Assembly (NCBI GenBank): GCA_021292105.1
Contig: CM037871.1
Span: forward strand, 34,550,997 to 34,614,996
DNA: 64,000 nucleotides
Direction of reading: 5' to 3'
From: Anadara kagoshimensis
Lineage: Eukaryota > Mollusca > Bivalvia > Arcoida > Arcidae
The notes beneath the pieces are model-generated. The model had not been told where the DNA came from. It did not search any database and saw only the letters and a list, made by a program, of their open reading frames with translations. Position numbers and translations under genes: made by a program. Of this stretch, positions 29,501-42,800 are shown piece by piece (the first letter of the stretch is position 1; the number at the start of each line of letters is the position of its first letter).

Positions 29501-32500
29501 GGCGAGGCTAGCTATGTGAATTGAAAAGACAGATTCTTGTTCCGTCATACACATAATTTTGTATATTTTATGGAGCTCTGATACAAAGACATTAAAATAA
29601 AACCGGGAAACTGTAGAATCATCAAAATTGGCGGGATTAAATTTTCATAGTGTTATGTAATTTAAGATAAATCCGTTGAAAAAAATAATCGTGGGATTAT
29701 GTTAAGACAAAATAAAGCCCAATGTAGATCTTTGGTAATTAAAAATAATTTTCGCTGACATTAAATTTCGCCCACGAAATTCAATTACCCATAAACATCA
29801 GATGTCAATGTTTCATTTTTTGCGGAAGTGTAATTATAACAGTCTGGTTTCTGTTGTCAGTTTTCATATTTCTCCAAACAGGTTGTCATTTTTCTTATTT
29901 TGACATTCCTTTTGGAAAAGGAGCAAAGCGTAATGTAGTGAAATGTACAAAAGAATTGATAATAGAAATTTTCCCCGCAAAGAAGTGTTATGAGAAAATT
30001 ATGGTGTCAACTACTTCTGAAATGTTAAAAATAACGCTGAAGAAATGTTAAACTGACTATTGAAATTTGACAATGACAAAAATACAATCCCCACAAAGCA
30101 ATGTGACAATAAGAAAAGTGACAATTTTGTGTAAACTTACTAAAATGGCGAGAATAGCGTTGGATAAATATGAATACTAGATAATGACAGAATGTATTTA
30201 GAAAAATGACAATGTTTTGTCACAGTTTACTTTCTAAAATGGCAAGAATAGAGTTGGATAAATATGAATACTAGATAATGACAGAATGTATTTAGAAAAA
30301 TGACAATGTTTTGTCACAGTTTACTTTCTAAAATGGCAAGAATAGAGTTGGATAAATATGAATACTAGATAATGACAGAATGTATTTAGAAAAATGACAA
30401 TGTTTTGTCACAGTTTACTTTCTAAAATGGCAAGAATAGAGTTGGATAAATATGAATACTAGATAATGACAGAATACAAAAAAACAGTGACAATGTTTTA
30501 TATACTTACTAAAATGGCAAGAATATGAATACTAGATAATGACAGAATACAATAAAACAGTGACAATGTTTTATATACTTACTAAAATGGCAAGAATAGA
30601 GTTGGATAAATATATACTAGATAATGACAGAATGTATTTAAAAAAATGACAATGTTTTGTCACAGAGTTTACTTTCTAAAATGGCAAGAATAGAGTTGGA
30701 TAAATATGAATACTTGATAATGACACAATGTATTTAAAAAAAATGACAATGTTTTGTCACAGAGTTTACTTTCTAAAATGGCAAGAATAGATAACAAATA
30801 CATCCTAAGTAAGCAGATTTACAATCAATAACTAAGTCAATATAAAGAGACGTGTATATTAATCTTGTTACTTAGCAACACATTATAATCAACCGATTTT
30901 TCTTGAATGATGTCTTATTCATTCTTCTTGACATAAGTTATATTTTCGATTATGACAAACAATCTACTTATATAGAAGTTCATTCAAGAGCATTGACTGA
31001 GAAAGCGGCAATTGTTTACCCATTGTACGTTTTCGTAGCATCGTTACGGTGGATCTTCGTATACTGATAGTATATCCCTTCATTTCAAATGTCGCACCAC
31101 GTACACAGACAATAACGTAAACAGAGTAGTCTCCCCTGGATGCGCAGATTCGGTGCGCAATGAAAAAACCCGAAATTGAATTATTGACACTTTATTTATA
31201 ATGTCTCGGTAAGGTTTTGTTGAACCTCAAATTTCACACATACGAATACGTCACACGTGTAAATCAACATAAGTTAACCACAGCTAATTATAAAAAAGAA
31301 ATTACAATTTTGAACAAGAAAACAAAAATGACATCTGTCATAAACACATGCACTCTTGACCATTAAGAATACGGTAACTATAGCAACGGAATATGAAACC
31401 CCTATTGCTGTCATGTTTTAAGATAAATATTTTTGGGGTTTTGATTATCTGTCAAACGAATAAAAAGTTTTTTATGTCAGATACGCTTTTTCAATAATTT
31501 TGAACAAGAAAACAAAGATTTCATCTGCCATAAACACATGCACTCTTGACCATTAAGAATATGGTAACCATGGCGATGGAATATGAAACCTCTATTGCTG
31601 TCACGTTGTCAAGTGTTTTTTAAGATAAAGATTTTTGGGGTTGGGATTATCTGTCAAATAAAGAAAAATATTTTTATATCAGATATGCTTTTTCAATTAT
31701 TTTGAACAAGAAAACAAAGATTTCATCTATCATAAACACATGCACTCTTGACCATTAAGAATACGGTAACCATGGCAATGCTGTCACGTTGCTAAGTGTT
31801 TTTAAGAAAAAGATCTGTCAAATGAAGAAAAAGATTTTTTATGTCAGATATATGCTTTTTCAATTATTTTGAACGAGAAAACAAAATTTTTATCTGCCAG
31901 ACAAACATGCACTCTTGATCTTTTAAGAATAGTATCCATGGTAACGCAATACCTTTAATGTAACTGTGCGTTTTATAAGATAAAGATTTTTGGGCTTTGG
32001 AATTTCTGTCAAATGTGTAAAACAAATAATTTAATGTCAGGTATGCGTTTCAATGTGTTACAATTTCAATGCCGAGATGTAAAGACTTTGAATGTAACCT
32101 AACATTGAGATTTGGTTTTAATATGTCGGTCTCATATCGTTTTCACGTTTTATTAATAGTATTCGGTCTTAAGTAATAACATAATGCAGTAGTCTGGTAG
32201 AGGATTTTGAAAAAAACGCTTATTTTTCGATGTAGGGAAGACAACGTGTTCAAAGGTGGCAAGTTATGTCATAACCTTCTTTGAACTTTACTTTGGTAGA
32301 AACGGCTTGTTGCCAAGCAAGATTTCGCCCAGGGGCCATTGTGGGGGGCAGCTAAAGGTCAATGGGTGCAAAGTTCAAGTCAAAATGCCCATATTGAACT
32401 CTACACAAGTTCAAGGTAGCTTACAGAAGTTTTTCTTTATACATTTTGTCTTCTAAATATGTAAATGGTATCTTCAAATAAATAGAAAGTCATATCCAAC

Positions 32501-35500
32501 TAATTCAGTCACTTATTTTCAAAATTTTCCATGAAAAATAAGATTAGACGCTAGCACAAATTTGACCTTTACAAATATGATTAATTGTGGCAAATAAATA
32601 CTAGTATAAACACATTTGTGCATTTGAAATTGTTTAACAAAACTTTAGACTTCTGTTAAAATAATTTTACTGAATCATATTGTCCGTATTTATATAAGTA
32701 TCCACTGTTTAAAAAAAAGAAATCAAAGTACTGGTGGTACTGAAAGATTTGATTAGCTATAATGACTGTATCTGTATAATACTATCAAGTGTGTTCTCTT
32801 TTTCTGGTGGAAATATTAGTGAACTGTTGCGAACTATTCCTAGTGCCGCTTTCTATACCTGATACACCAGGACCCTTGTTATCTGCAGCCGACGAGTCGG
32901 ATCTTCAAAATATCCCTGAGGAAGAAGTTTGCATGGAGACATTACTAAAATTATTAATGGTCAAACTTTAGTTGTAACATTGGGAAAACGGAAAGGCGTC
33001 AATACATTCGGTGAGTTAGGAAACGCACAAACTATTTTTATCCACGCGAAAGATAAATGTATTAAAATTGATGTCATTATGATAGATATGACAACTAATC
33101 CATAAAAGGTGAAACCATCTAGATAAAAGAGGATCAGGTCCCCGTTCTGTTAGGAGAATTATTGATAATTAAAATATCCCTCTGCCATCAAATTGGTAAG
33201 ATTTTATTAGTCACCAAGAAAACAAATACGATCTCGAAGTAATCCAAGGAACGTTTTAGCTTAGCTGAGGGTACCAGGGGGTCCAACAGACAGCATGTTT
33301 AATTCATACAGAAGAAGGAGTGTAACCGTTTTAAAGCTTTACACAAGGAAGCCGATACTAGAATTATTCCCCATGGTGTTGATGCAAGGCTATAAAAGAA
33401 CAGTTGATGTCTGTCGTGATACTGATGACCTTATTCTTCTGTTGCTTTTAAATGCGGAAGTATGATTCCAGACCGGGACATCTAAAGTTCGTCCCTGTTC
33501 ATAGCATAAAATTATCACCTCTGGAGAGGAATAAGCTCCCAGTATTCCATGCAATTGCAAACTGTAAGACTGTCAATTAACTTTCTGGACATTCTAAATT
33601 CCAGGGAAAACACAGGTCTTCTTCCCACTCTTGCAAGAGGGAACTTTTCTGAACTTGTGAGTGCAGATGCCTTCATTGAATGTACCTAGCGAGGATTTCT
33701 CATCTATGATGTAAACTGTTCCTCTCAGGGGAAAAGTACAATTGACAATTTGCTTCCAACATCATATGCAACCGACCTACATATTCAACGTGCATATTAT
33801 TAAACTGCTGTTTGGCTGCATTTAGTTATAACTGGTATTTGTTCCGGATCTCCCATCACCTATAGGACACTGATGGTGCTAGTCTCACTAACTTGCGTAC
33901 TGTATGCATTTATCTCCCAGTGGAGGTTAGTCCATCGACAAAATCCCCCAAACTGGCTCTGTTCTGCGCAATTTTACCCCCTCTGTTTCAATTCCAGAAA
34001 TTTGTCTCAAGGTGTCTTTGATTCTTGTGTGTTCCATTTCAAAGTTTTGTGATGTTGTTGGCAGGTGTCTTGATGGTGTGACCTATCCATCCCCAATGTC
34101 GCTTTTGTGTTTGTGTTTCAAAGCGACCTTGTTTTGTGATCCACCATAAACTTTTCGTTACTAATTTTGTCTTGCCATCTGGCAACAAGACCACGAACAA
34201 TACTAGTTTTTATACTTAAATCTGAGTTTTTTCACAAATTAAACTTATTATTCTTATTTTTATTTTTGCTTAAATCTTACTTTAAACATTAACTTTTCTA
34301 AGACAATTACAGGTCAAAGGATCATGAACAAAACTTAACTTTTTTAACTTAGGTTAAGTATTTTCCTGATGTTCACGATTATTCTCGGACAGTTAAGTTA
34401 GTGCGAGTCTGAATGTGACTAAAAACAGTTTTAATGAGAAAATTACAAATTGATTGATTGCATGGGGTTTTACGGGCTTTTACGTATTTCAGTCATATCA
34501 AGACGTCACCAGCTATAGGTGAAGTAGCAGAAATTTTTACCTTTGCAGTGAACTTACGAAAATGTGCAGGAAAAGTTCCTTAACATGTTACACCCGCCTT
34601 GGCACGGGGCATCGGTTTTTAAGATCTCTCTCAAAGGATCTCATGACTTTCGTTTCTAAATACCGAGTGTTTGGCAAAAGAAAAGTCACTATCTTATTTT
34701 AAGTCTTGATCAGACCCAACTAGGGTTCGAACCCAGGACTCGCCACATACGGGGAGTGAGCGCTATACCAATTGAGCTACAGTAGGGGGTTTTAATGAGA
34801 AAATAACCTTTACCCAAACCATGTCATGCATTGCTGAAATGTAAATATAAATCATGTTGCACTACAAGATGTACATGTAGGGCATAAAATTTAAAGTGGG
34901 TGGCTGTATGCACTTGCAATAGGACCGTTGAACCGTTGATTGGTTAAACCATTTGAATGATAATGCCACAGATAGTGATATTGATGAATGAAAAGAAATC
35001 GTTAGATGTGACTGATATATTCCAGAGATTCTCGTGACTATGGCTTGCCGATTACAGTACTTGCAGTACTTTGATTTTAAACTTTTAATAAATTTCAAAT
35101 TATCAGCTGGGTTTAAACAATATATTTGTTTTAATCACAGTCATGTATTTACAAAACAGTTATATTTTAACATTTTGATTCATGCTTTGATGTTGAATGT
35201 ATACTTTTATTTTATTCTATCTTGAAGCTTGTGTCAGAATTTTGAAAAATAACATTAAAATATTTAAATTTTAGCCTAAACAGTCTCAATTAGCTTCCTA
35301 GTCAACGTTAAAATACATGAATATGCTATAATTGCATAAAAACAGATTTATTTGATTTATTTAAATCTCAAAAAGTATATATTTAGACAGCTATAAACCA
35401 ATAAAGATTAATTTTTAGGGAAAAAACCACTATCTGACCTTTGACCTTTTATCTACTAAACCAAGGGTCGATCAGCTTGGCAACAGGTTGATTCTTGACC

Positions 35501-36080
35501 CCTAACCTATGATGATATAAGACAGCTATGTTGCCAGCTTTGAACACTCATGTCCCCCTATTGTGAAATTTCAAATTTTTTTTCCACCAGACTACAGCTT
35601 TGCGTTCCAGAAAACTCGCTTCTTAGGTGGTGATGGTAATAGTGGTGGTGGTGGTTAGATTATATATAGACACTTAAATTGTAATTTCGTACAATTCAAA
35701 ATATCGAACAACGCTACATTATTTCTCCATGGCCTGTGTGTTTCCAGCTTAAGATCACACGTACTAAAAAGTTGATGACTTAAGCACAAGTGTTTCACAG
35801 AATTACGTAACACATTAAACTTTAATTTTAAGAAACTTCACCATACTGTTCCGGTTCTTCTCAGTTTATCTCTGTATATAATTTCTAACTGAGAGTAAAT
35901 CAAATGCAAACAGAGTTCCCACAAAGAAACACTTCATTTTAAATCTGTTTATATTAAAAAGTAGTACCATGGCTTTTACTAGTTCGTTATACTCAGTTTT
36001 GCACTCTGATAACCTTCAGTACAGACTTGTCAAAAGTAACGAATCGACAATAATTATTCATATCGAATCCTCGTTATATA

Positions 36081-36129
<49 letters not shown>

Positions 36130-37726
36130 TATATATTATATATATATATATATAATATATCCGCGTTGGCCATTTGAGCGAAGGCATAGGACTAAAGAGC
36201 GAAAATAAACGGACGATCTTAACCCATCAAATACAGTACAGACTGTCGAAAGTTTAACAATGAACTACCACAAAAATATTGAAACGTGGCTACCGAGTGG
36301 CCGAGAGGCGGGTAGCTAGTGACCGGACAAGAAATAGACAGTAGCTGCCTAATAGCTGTCGAGATATAGCTAACGAAGGGGCTGTCGATTCGGCACTTAT
36401 TCGTTAGCTTAGTGTTAAACTTTCGACAGGTCTGTACTGTATATGGTAGACATTTGAGCGACATTAAGTCTGAAGTCAGCTGCACCCCGTTCACCGCGGG
36501 GATGTCACGGGAAGTACATGTAGGATTCATATATCGGCCACTCGGCGAGCTTCGACTTTTTTTCGTTAGCTGGATGTTAAACTTTCGACAGGTCTGTGCT
36601 GTATCTTGTAGGCTCTTTCTGGTTATAACACATGTTTCTTTTTTATTCATACATGTATAAATTTACCAAGTTTTAATTATCAAATGGTGAGAAATGTTTA
36701 CGATGTAAATCTGGTTAATAGTCTATAAATTTGTTTTTGAAGCATTAACCAGCGATGGACGGACATTTTTGTTCAAATTTTGTATTTGTTAATAGTGACA
36801 AAACATTTTACCAACAATTATTGTATAATTATTTGTGTAATTAAAATTAAAATTATAACAACTGTAGAAGTTAATAATAAGGAAATGTACATCTTGCAAT
36901 GACCTGCTCATTTGACGCCGAAACTGATAATAACTTTAATAAGGTTTAACGATAGACAGCACGCGTGGATTTGTGTTTATTTTAAATTTGCACAATGTTC
37001 ATTTTGAATTAACAGGGAATTTTTCTTTTAAAACTAAAATATTATGATTAAATAATAAACACGAAAATAGAAAATCAAATCAATATCTCTTTGACGAAAT
37101 GATGTAAACGTCAAATTGTAAATGTTTTAACGAAAACACTACCAGTATGCATTTTCGTTTGGAATGAGGATTTATATCAGTTAAACTATCTTTTCATTGG
37201 ACATTTTTTGGCAGTATGACCGATGTGCTTCAATATCCCAACGGTCTATAATCTCAAATGTGGTTTTATATTTGTTTCCTATTTGATAACTAATTCAGCA
37301 TCATTTTATATGATTTACATGTAGATCGAATGTTTTTTCTGCTTACCCCAGTGTCCCAACACCCCAGAGATATGCCTCAATGTGGGAGGAATATCTAACC
37401 AGGGTGATTATGTGTCGAGTAATGTTTTATACGTTTTCGTCTATCGTGCGCATGTATTAATAAAGGTATTTCTCCTTCCGTCAAATTATTGTTACTTCTG
37501 TTATGTGCTGCTGAATATCTGAATTATAATATTTGTTAATGGACCTTTTATTACCATTTCAGCAATATGGCTTATTGCGAAAGGTAAAGCGTTTGTCCAT
37601 TGGACAGAACAAAAGATGAGGGGTCCGGGAGAAAGCCGATTTAAGGAAGTCAGACACCACTCCTCAACTGAAGAATACTTTGACTATGCAATACCATTAC
37701 TGACAAGTAGCGGTAAGTATGAGGTT

Positions 37727-37785
<59 letters not shown>

Positions 37786-38157
37786 CGCAATGGACATGAA
37801 CAACCACCATTTTGCTTACATGTAGGTCAGCAAATAAAAGGTTCGGAATTTCATTTTCTCTTAAGAGTTTGTTTGTAACCGATTGATGTATTTCCCTTCC
37901 CAAGAGAGGTCTCCGTTAAGCAGATCTCCCAATACAATAACACGTCAATTAAACCTCAGTCGAAAACTAGGAATTTTAACGTTTTGTTAAAAACACTTGG
38001 GTCAAGTTGTCAAGTTTTCGTTTTTCGTTCTATAGCTTTTTGGTTCTCTCCATTGTCTTTGATTAATATCTTGATGTATAGCGACATTTAGACTCTCATT
38101 GGGTAGTGATTTCTGATAACCACATTTTATAATCACGTGATAATCACAGTGAGGAAC

Positions 38158-38220
<63 letters not shown>

Positions 38221-39760
38221 GTCATCACAGTATTGTTGATAAGTTTGACGTCTCTGTGTCCAGGATTCCCCTGGATATATTTGACGTCCCATAGTTCCAT
38301 GTTCCTTTCACACAATTTTAATTACACGCGTAGCGGGTGTAGCTAGCTAAACAGGAGGTGCTTACCCTTCCGGAGCACCCGGCCTCACTTCCCTGGTGAA
38401 AGTTCGCGTGACTAAGCTAACTTGTCAGTTCCAAAGTGTTTACTTTGCTTCTGGATTGTGATTCGGACATGGATTAGTATGTTTGTTTTTGGTTATAATC
38501 ACGTGATAAACACAATGTGGGATTCTCGTGTTACGACTAACAACTCATTCATGCAAAATGTTATTTTAAAATAATTCAATTTTCAATCGATGGAATAAAA
38601 TTGGAGATTTCTAATTGGTAGTTGTCTTTGAAAATAAAAGATACAAACAAGTTCAAATGATACCGTTGAGACAATATAGGATTGTAGTAATTATATCACA
38701 TTTCGTTCGATGTTATTACAGAATCAGGCAATTCAATTTTATTTCTTGATGAAATAACCAGCATATCTTTTGGGAGTTTGTAAATGCAAAAACCGAAAAC
38801 TAAAAAAAATAACCGCCTATGAGATAGTCAGCAGCGTGAAAGCTCTGTGTCTTACTACGAGCACTGAATGTAGCGTAATGAAGCGCGTAACTTTGATTGA
38901 CTACATACGATGTGGGAATATTTCTCTCCTTGATGTACCAGATCTAGAGCTAATAAGAAATCAGTTACAATAATGATCAGAGAAAAATAAGACAATCGAG
39001 CATAAAAACCCTCGTGCTTCATGGTTTCCCACTCAATGGATTTATTCTCACAGCCATAAAAAGTTATCACATGGATAATGCTGGGTGCTTTGAATTTAAT
39101 CTGGATCAATTGTAAATTTTATGATTTCCACAGTGACTTGCTGTGTCAAAAGCCGACATAATTTCCTTGTGATGACGGTCAGAGTTTAACGTCTGCGTTT
39201 TGGCATAACAATTTTCTCAGTGAATTGCATTGTTAATGCTTTAGTTGAATTGTAAATTTCGTAATTTCCCTAATGATTTCAAAATGATTATGCCGATGTA
39301 CATTTTTCGTCTTTTTGTCATGTGCGACTTCTGAGTGTATTAATTTTATGTTTCAAAAGAACCACATGACAATATAACCACTTCCTTATTAAGATTATAT
39401 TAAAATTTGGATCGATATTAAACAATAAAATCCAACAATGTTATTCTAATGCTCTAGAAATGTTTATTCCATCACGTCGCTCTGTGAGACCTAATTGCCT
39501 GTAACGGGGCGATGAACCTTATTTCAAAACTCACAGATCTCTGCTAACTACTACAGAAGAGAAAAGACACATGCAAAAACATCCTCCGCGTGCTATAACA
39601 CGTGCGTTTCAGCTGGCAAATACCTTAACGCTGATAGATGGATGATGCAAGTTAGAAAGTTAGATGATTGATAGTGATGAGCTTCTATTTAGAATAATCA
39701 TATCGGTTTTTTTATAATAAAGAAAGAAAGAAAGAAAGAAAGAAAATTCCGAAGTTTTTT

Positions 39761-39812
<52 letters not shown>

Positions 39813-42800
39813 ATCGAACATCGATCTTCAATTTTAAATTTTTAAGAATCAGAAGATACATCTTGTTTTAAAGTAAAATAATAATAAACTCTTGTCGTTT
39901 CCTGTTTCGACAATTTAAATCAATTTTCTTCAAATTATAAAATTTAGTTAAATGCATTATAGTTTTTACGATCAGCAATTCACTCCCTATGTTTAATGCA
40001 ACATATAGTAAAATAATTACGCTCTGCTTGGGAGGTATAATCAGGCAAAACACCAAGAAAAATAAATTTTCGGTAATAGATTAATTTGATAAACATTAAT
40101 CTCATTTAATTTACGATCGTTGTAATGCACGTGGGTTGATTACGTGAAGTAGTTAATTTTTCTTAATTGAATACAACATTTAATTTTAAAAAGAATCATG
40201 CCTTAGATAAAATAGAATTACACGTGTATATAAAATGTTTAAGATTGGAGATTACAGAAGTTGGTAAAGTTGCACATTGAAGGGACATGAGAAACTTTTT
40301 GTACAGCGTTTCACGATAGTGAACGCGTACTTTGCTATCGCTTTCTTCCAAGATATCGAGCTTCCTTACTATGAAATTATAAGATATGAGTACACATGAA
40401 AATAGTGCGCCTGGTAAATGAGCGTGAAAGAAGTATATCTGTTTTATCGTGAGATATGTATTCTGAGACGGGTAATGCATTTGGTTACATATGCACATTT
40501 GGAATAAATTTTCGGAATACATTTCGGAATCTAGTAAAATATTGCGACGGGATGCATCTTATAATTTCTGCAATTTGGCGAACTGATCTCATGTTTACAA
40601 TAAAAAGTAGTCCGAGAAGTTTGGGTCCTACGATGTAAAATCATAACTTTTTGTGAAATGAACAGCAACGGCAGGTTGATTTAATTAATTCTTCGTGAAA
40701 TCTACGGGAATTTAAATTTATTTTGAAGGTTATGATAACGTATTTTGATGTTGAGGCAATTATGTCATATTTTAAAACTGTTTATCGATTAGATTTCACT
40801 TTCGTGAAAGGGAGATAATTCGTACAGTGTTGTGTGCAAATGATCACATGCTTCACCATTAACATGAAACGGGAATATTGTGAGTGATAATCAGCAGTTA
40901 ATTAAAACCCAAATTAACACTAAATGATCCAGTTACATACAACCGCTAGAATGTACCCCCTCATAGCGATGGTAGAATCTGCAAAACTCTACTTTCTCTC
41001 TATCCGAAATGACAAAACGATAGGGTACAACTTTTTTAAATTTTAATTACCGATTGTCTTTTTCATATATTTATGAAATTATTATTTTCTACCATTTAAT
41101 TCAGCAATACATGGTTTGGTACATTGTTTTTTTTCCAAAAAAAAGAAAAAAAAAAAAAAACATCCGTTGGACTATGCATAGATCGACCCCCCCCCCCCCC
41201 CCGAATTTTCGGTTATATTCTGTCTTGCCACAACACCATTTTCCCAACTACGCTATACAGCAGCACGGCAGTGCTATGTTTTATTTATCTTCTTATCACG
41301 GCTAAACATCCGACGCCTCGAATGGATTTCGCCAGTGTACCACGTGATCAATACCCCTTAACATTTGTGGGGGACGTTTTGGAAAAGCTCTGCCATATTA
41401 ATTGTGAAACAAATACACAAAAAGCAGGAGAAACAAGATATAATGGCAAGTTGACAATAGAAAAATCGAAGTCATCACGTTTGTCATACAGCCTCAAATG
41501 CGTCATAATTCTATAATTGTTTAAGTCTGAATATGACGCAGGACTTAGAGAATCAGTAGTATCTTTTTATACATTTTTTATTGTAGGAAAAAACAAGAAG
41601 ATTGTATTACCATCCGGAAGACATTCATACCCTTTTCAATTCCAACTTCCGCCAAACTTACCAGCCTCTTTCGAAGGAGAGTATGGATACATCCGGTATT
41701 GGGTTAAAGCACTTGTTGAGAAGCCCTTAAAGTCGTTTAGTCACGTGACTAAATCGGCTTTCACCATTATAGGAGCATTAGATTTGAATTATTTTTCTGA
41801 TGCTAATGTAAGTAAATTGTTCTTGCTATATGTAATTGTTGCTCTAATGTAAATCTAGTATTTGGTTTGGTATCACCTAGGTTGTAATTTCATTTGTGGC
41901 AGATCCTGTTGTAAAAATAGTTTACTCGCAAAGAGCAGCAAATTTATCTGGTTTCCTCAGCCATTTTAAAACTGACCGTCTTGATATAAGTTCAATAAAT
42001 TAATAAATAAACCAACCAATCCTATGTACTTGTATAAGAAGGTTGTACTTAGCGATGCTTTAATTTGAAGACACTAACTCAAAATTTAAAAATAAATTGT
42101 TATTTGCGCTTCAGCAACAAAAGTAATCAATCATACTGTGACACTTAATTAAACTTCAACACCAATGTCAGACTAAGTCGTCTAGATCGGTCTGCTTAAG
42201 ACGCCATAAACCTGCTTAAACAGAGACTTTCATTAACTCGTGAAGTTTTAATAAAGCCCGTTTATAATCTTTTGTTAAAAATTCTTTTCTTGTATGATTA
42301 AAGCCATTAACATTTCAGCAAAAAGTTCTTGTTTCAACATATTACTGTGGGAATATTTCACAAAAAGCGCTTGTTACAACATATTATATTGATAAAGAAG
42401 TAGTAAGCTCTATTTAACAGCATACGGCCACGAAAGTTGGTAGTGAGTGTTCTTTCGCCAAGCACTCAGCATCTAGAAATGAAAGTCACGGTATTGTTCG
42501 AAGAGACCTTTAAAACCGTTATCATGATATGCGCAGCCCTTTAAAAAAAGCCCAGTACATTGCCCTGAGCGAACTGCAAAGGTAAAAAATTTTATCACTT
42601 CATCTATAGCTGGTAACGCCCTATTTATAATAAGTGAAATGTTCTTGGATATATACTGAAAATCTTCGTAAAAAGCTGCTAGATAATCATAAAAAATACA
42701 AAGTAAATAAATTTTTTGTTTACTTAAATAGCTTTCGGACTCCTTCCCTTGTAGAAATTAACGTGTTGTACTCCATTTGGCACTTTTCAAAGTTTTTACT

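Larger units (their letters stand above)
22602..31310. repeat. Higher-order repeat, copy C, with mariner insertion
   Basis: Follows the copy B order: GCTAGC repeat at 22662, shared body from 23225, mariner at 25199-26512, shared middle at 26530-29130. It then diverges through a short MITE and a minisatellite before the distal segment resumes at 30788-31310 with AAATACATCCTAAGTAAGCA. Confidence 0.83.

Noticed and set aside
30130..30790. CRISPR-like array
   Set aside because: Units are contiguous 94-bp tandem repeats without unique spacers, in a eukaryotic intron.
34720..34790. A functional tRNA gene
   Set aside because: A- and B-box regions are present, but the anticodon arm and acceptor pairing are degenerate and the sequence continues into a SINE body. 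The same holds for 1-83, 7666-7748 and 43865-43938.
38133..38346. Arg-Glu and Ser-Leu repeat peptides
   Set aside because: Pure translations of the CT microsatellite in both directions.
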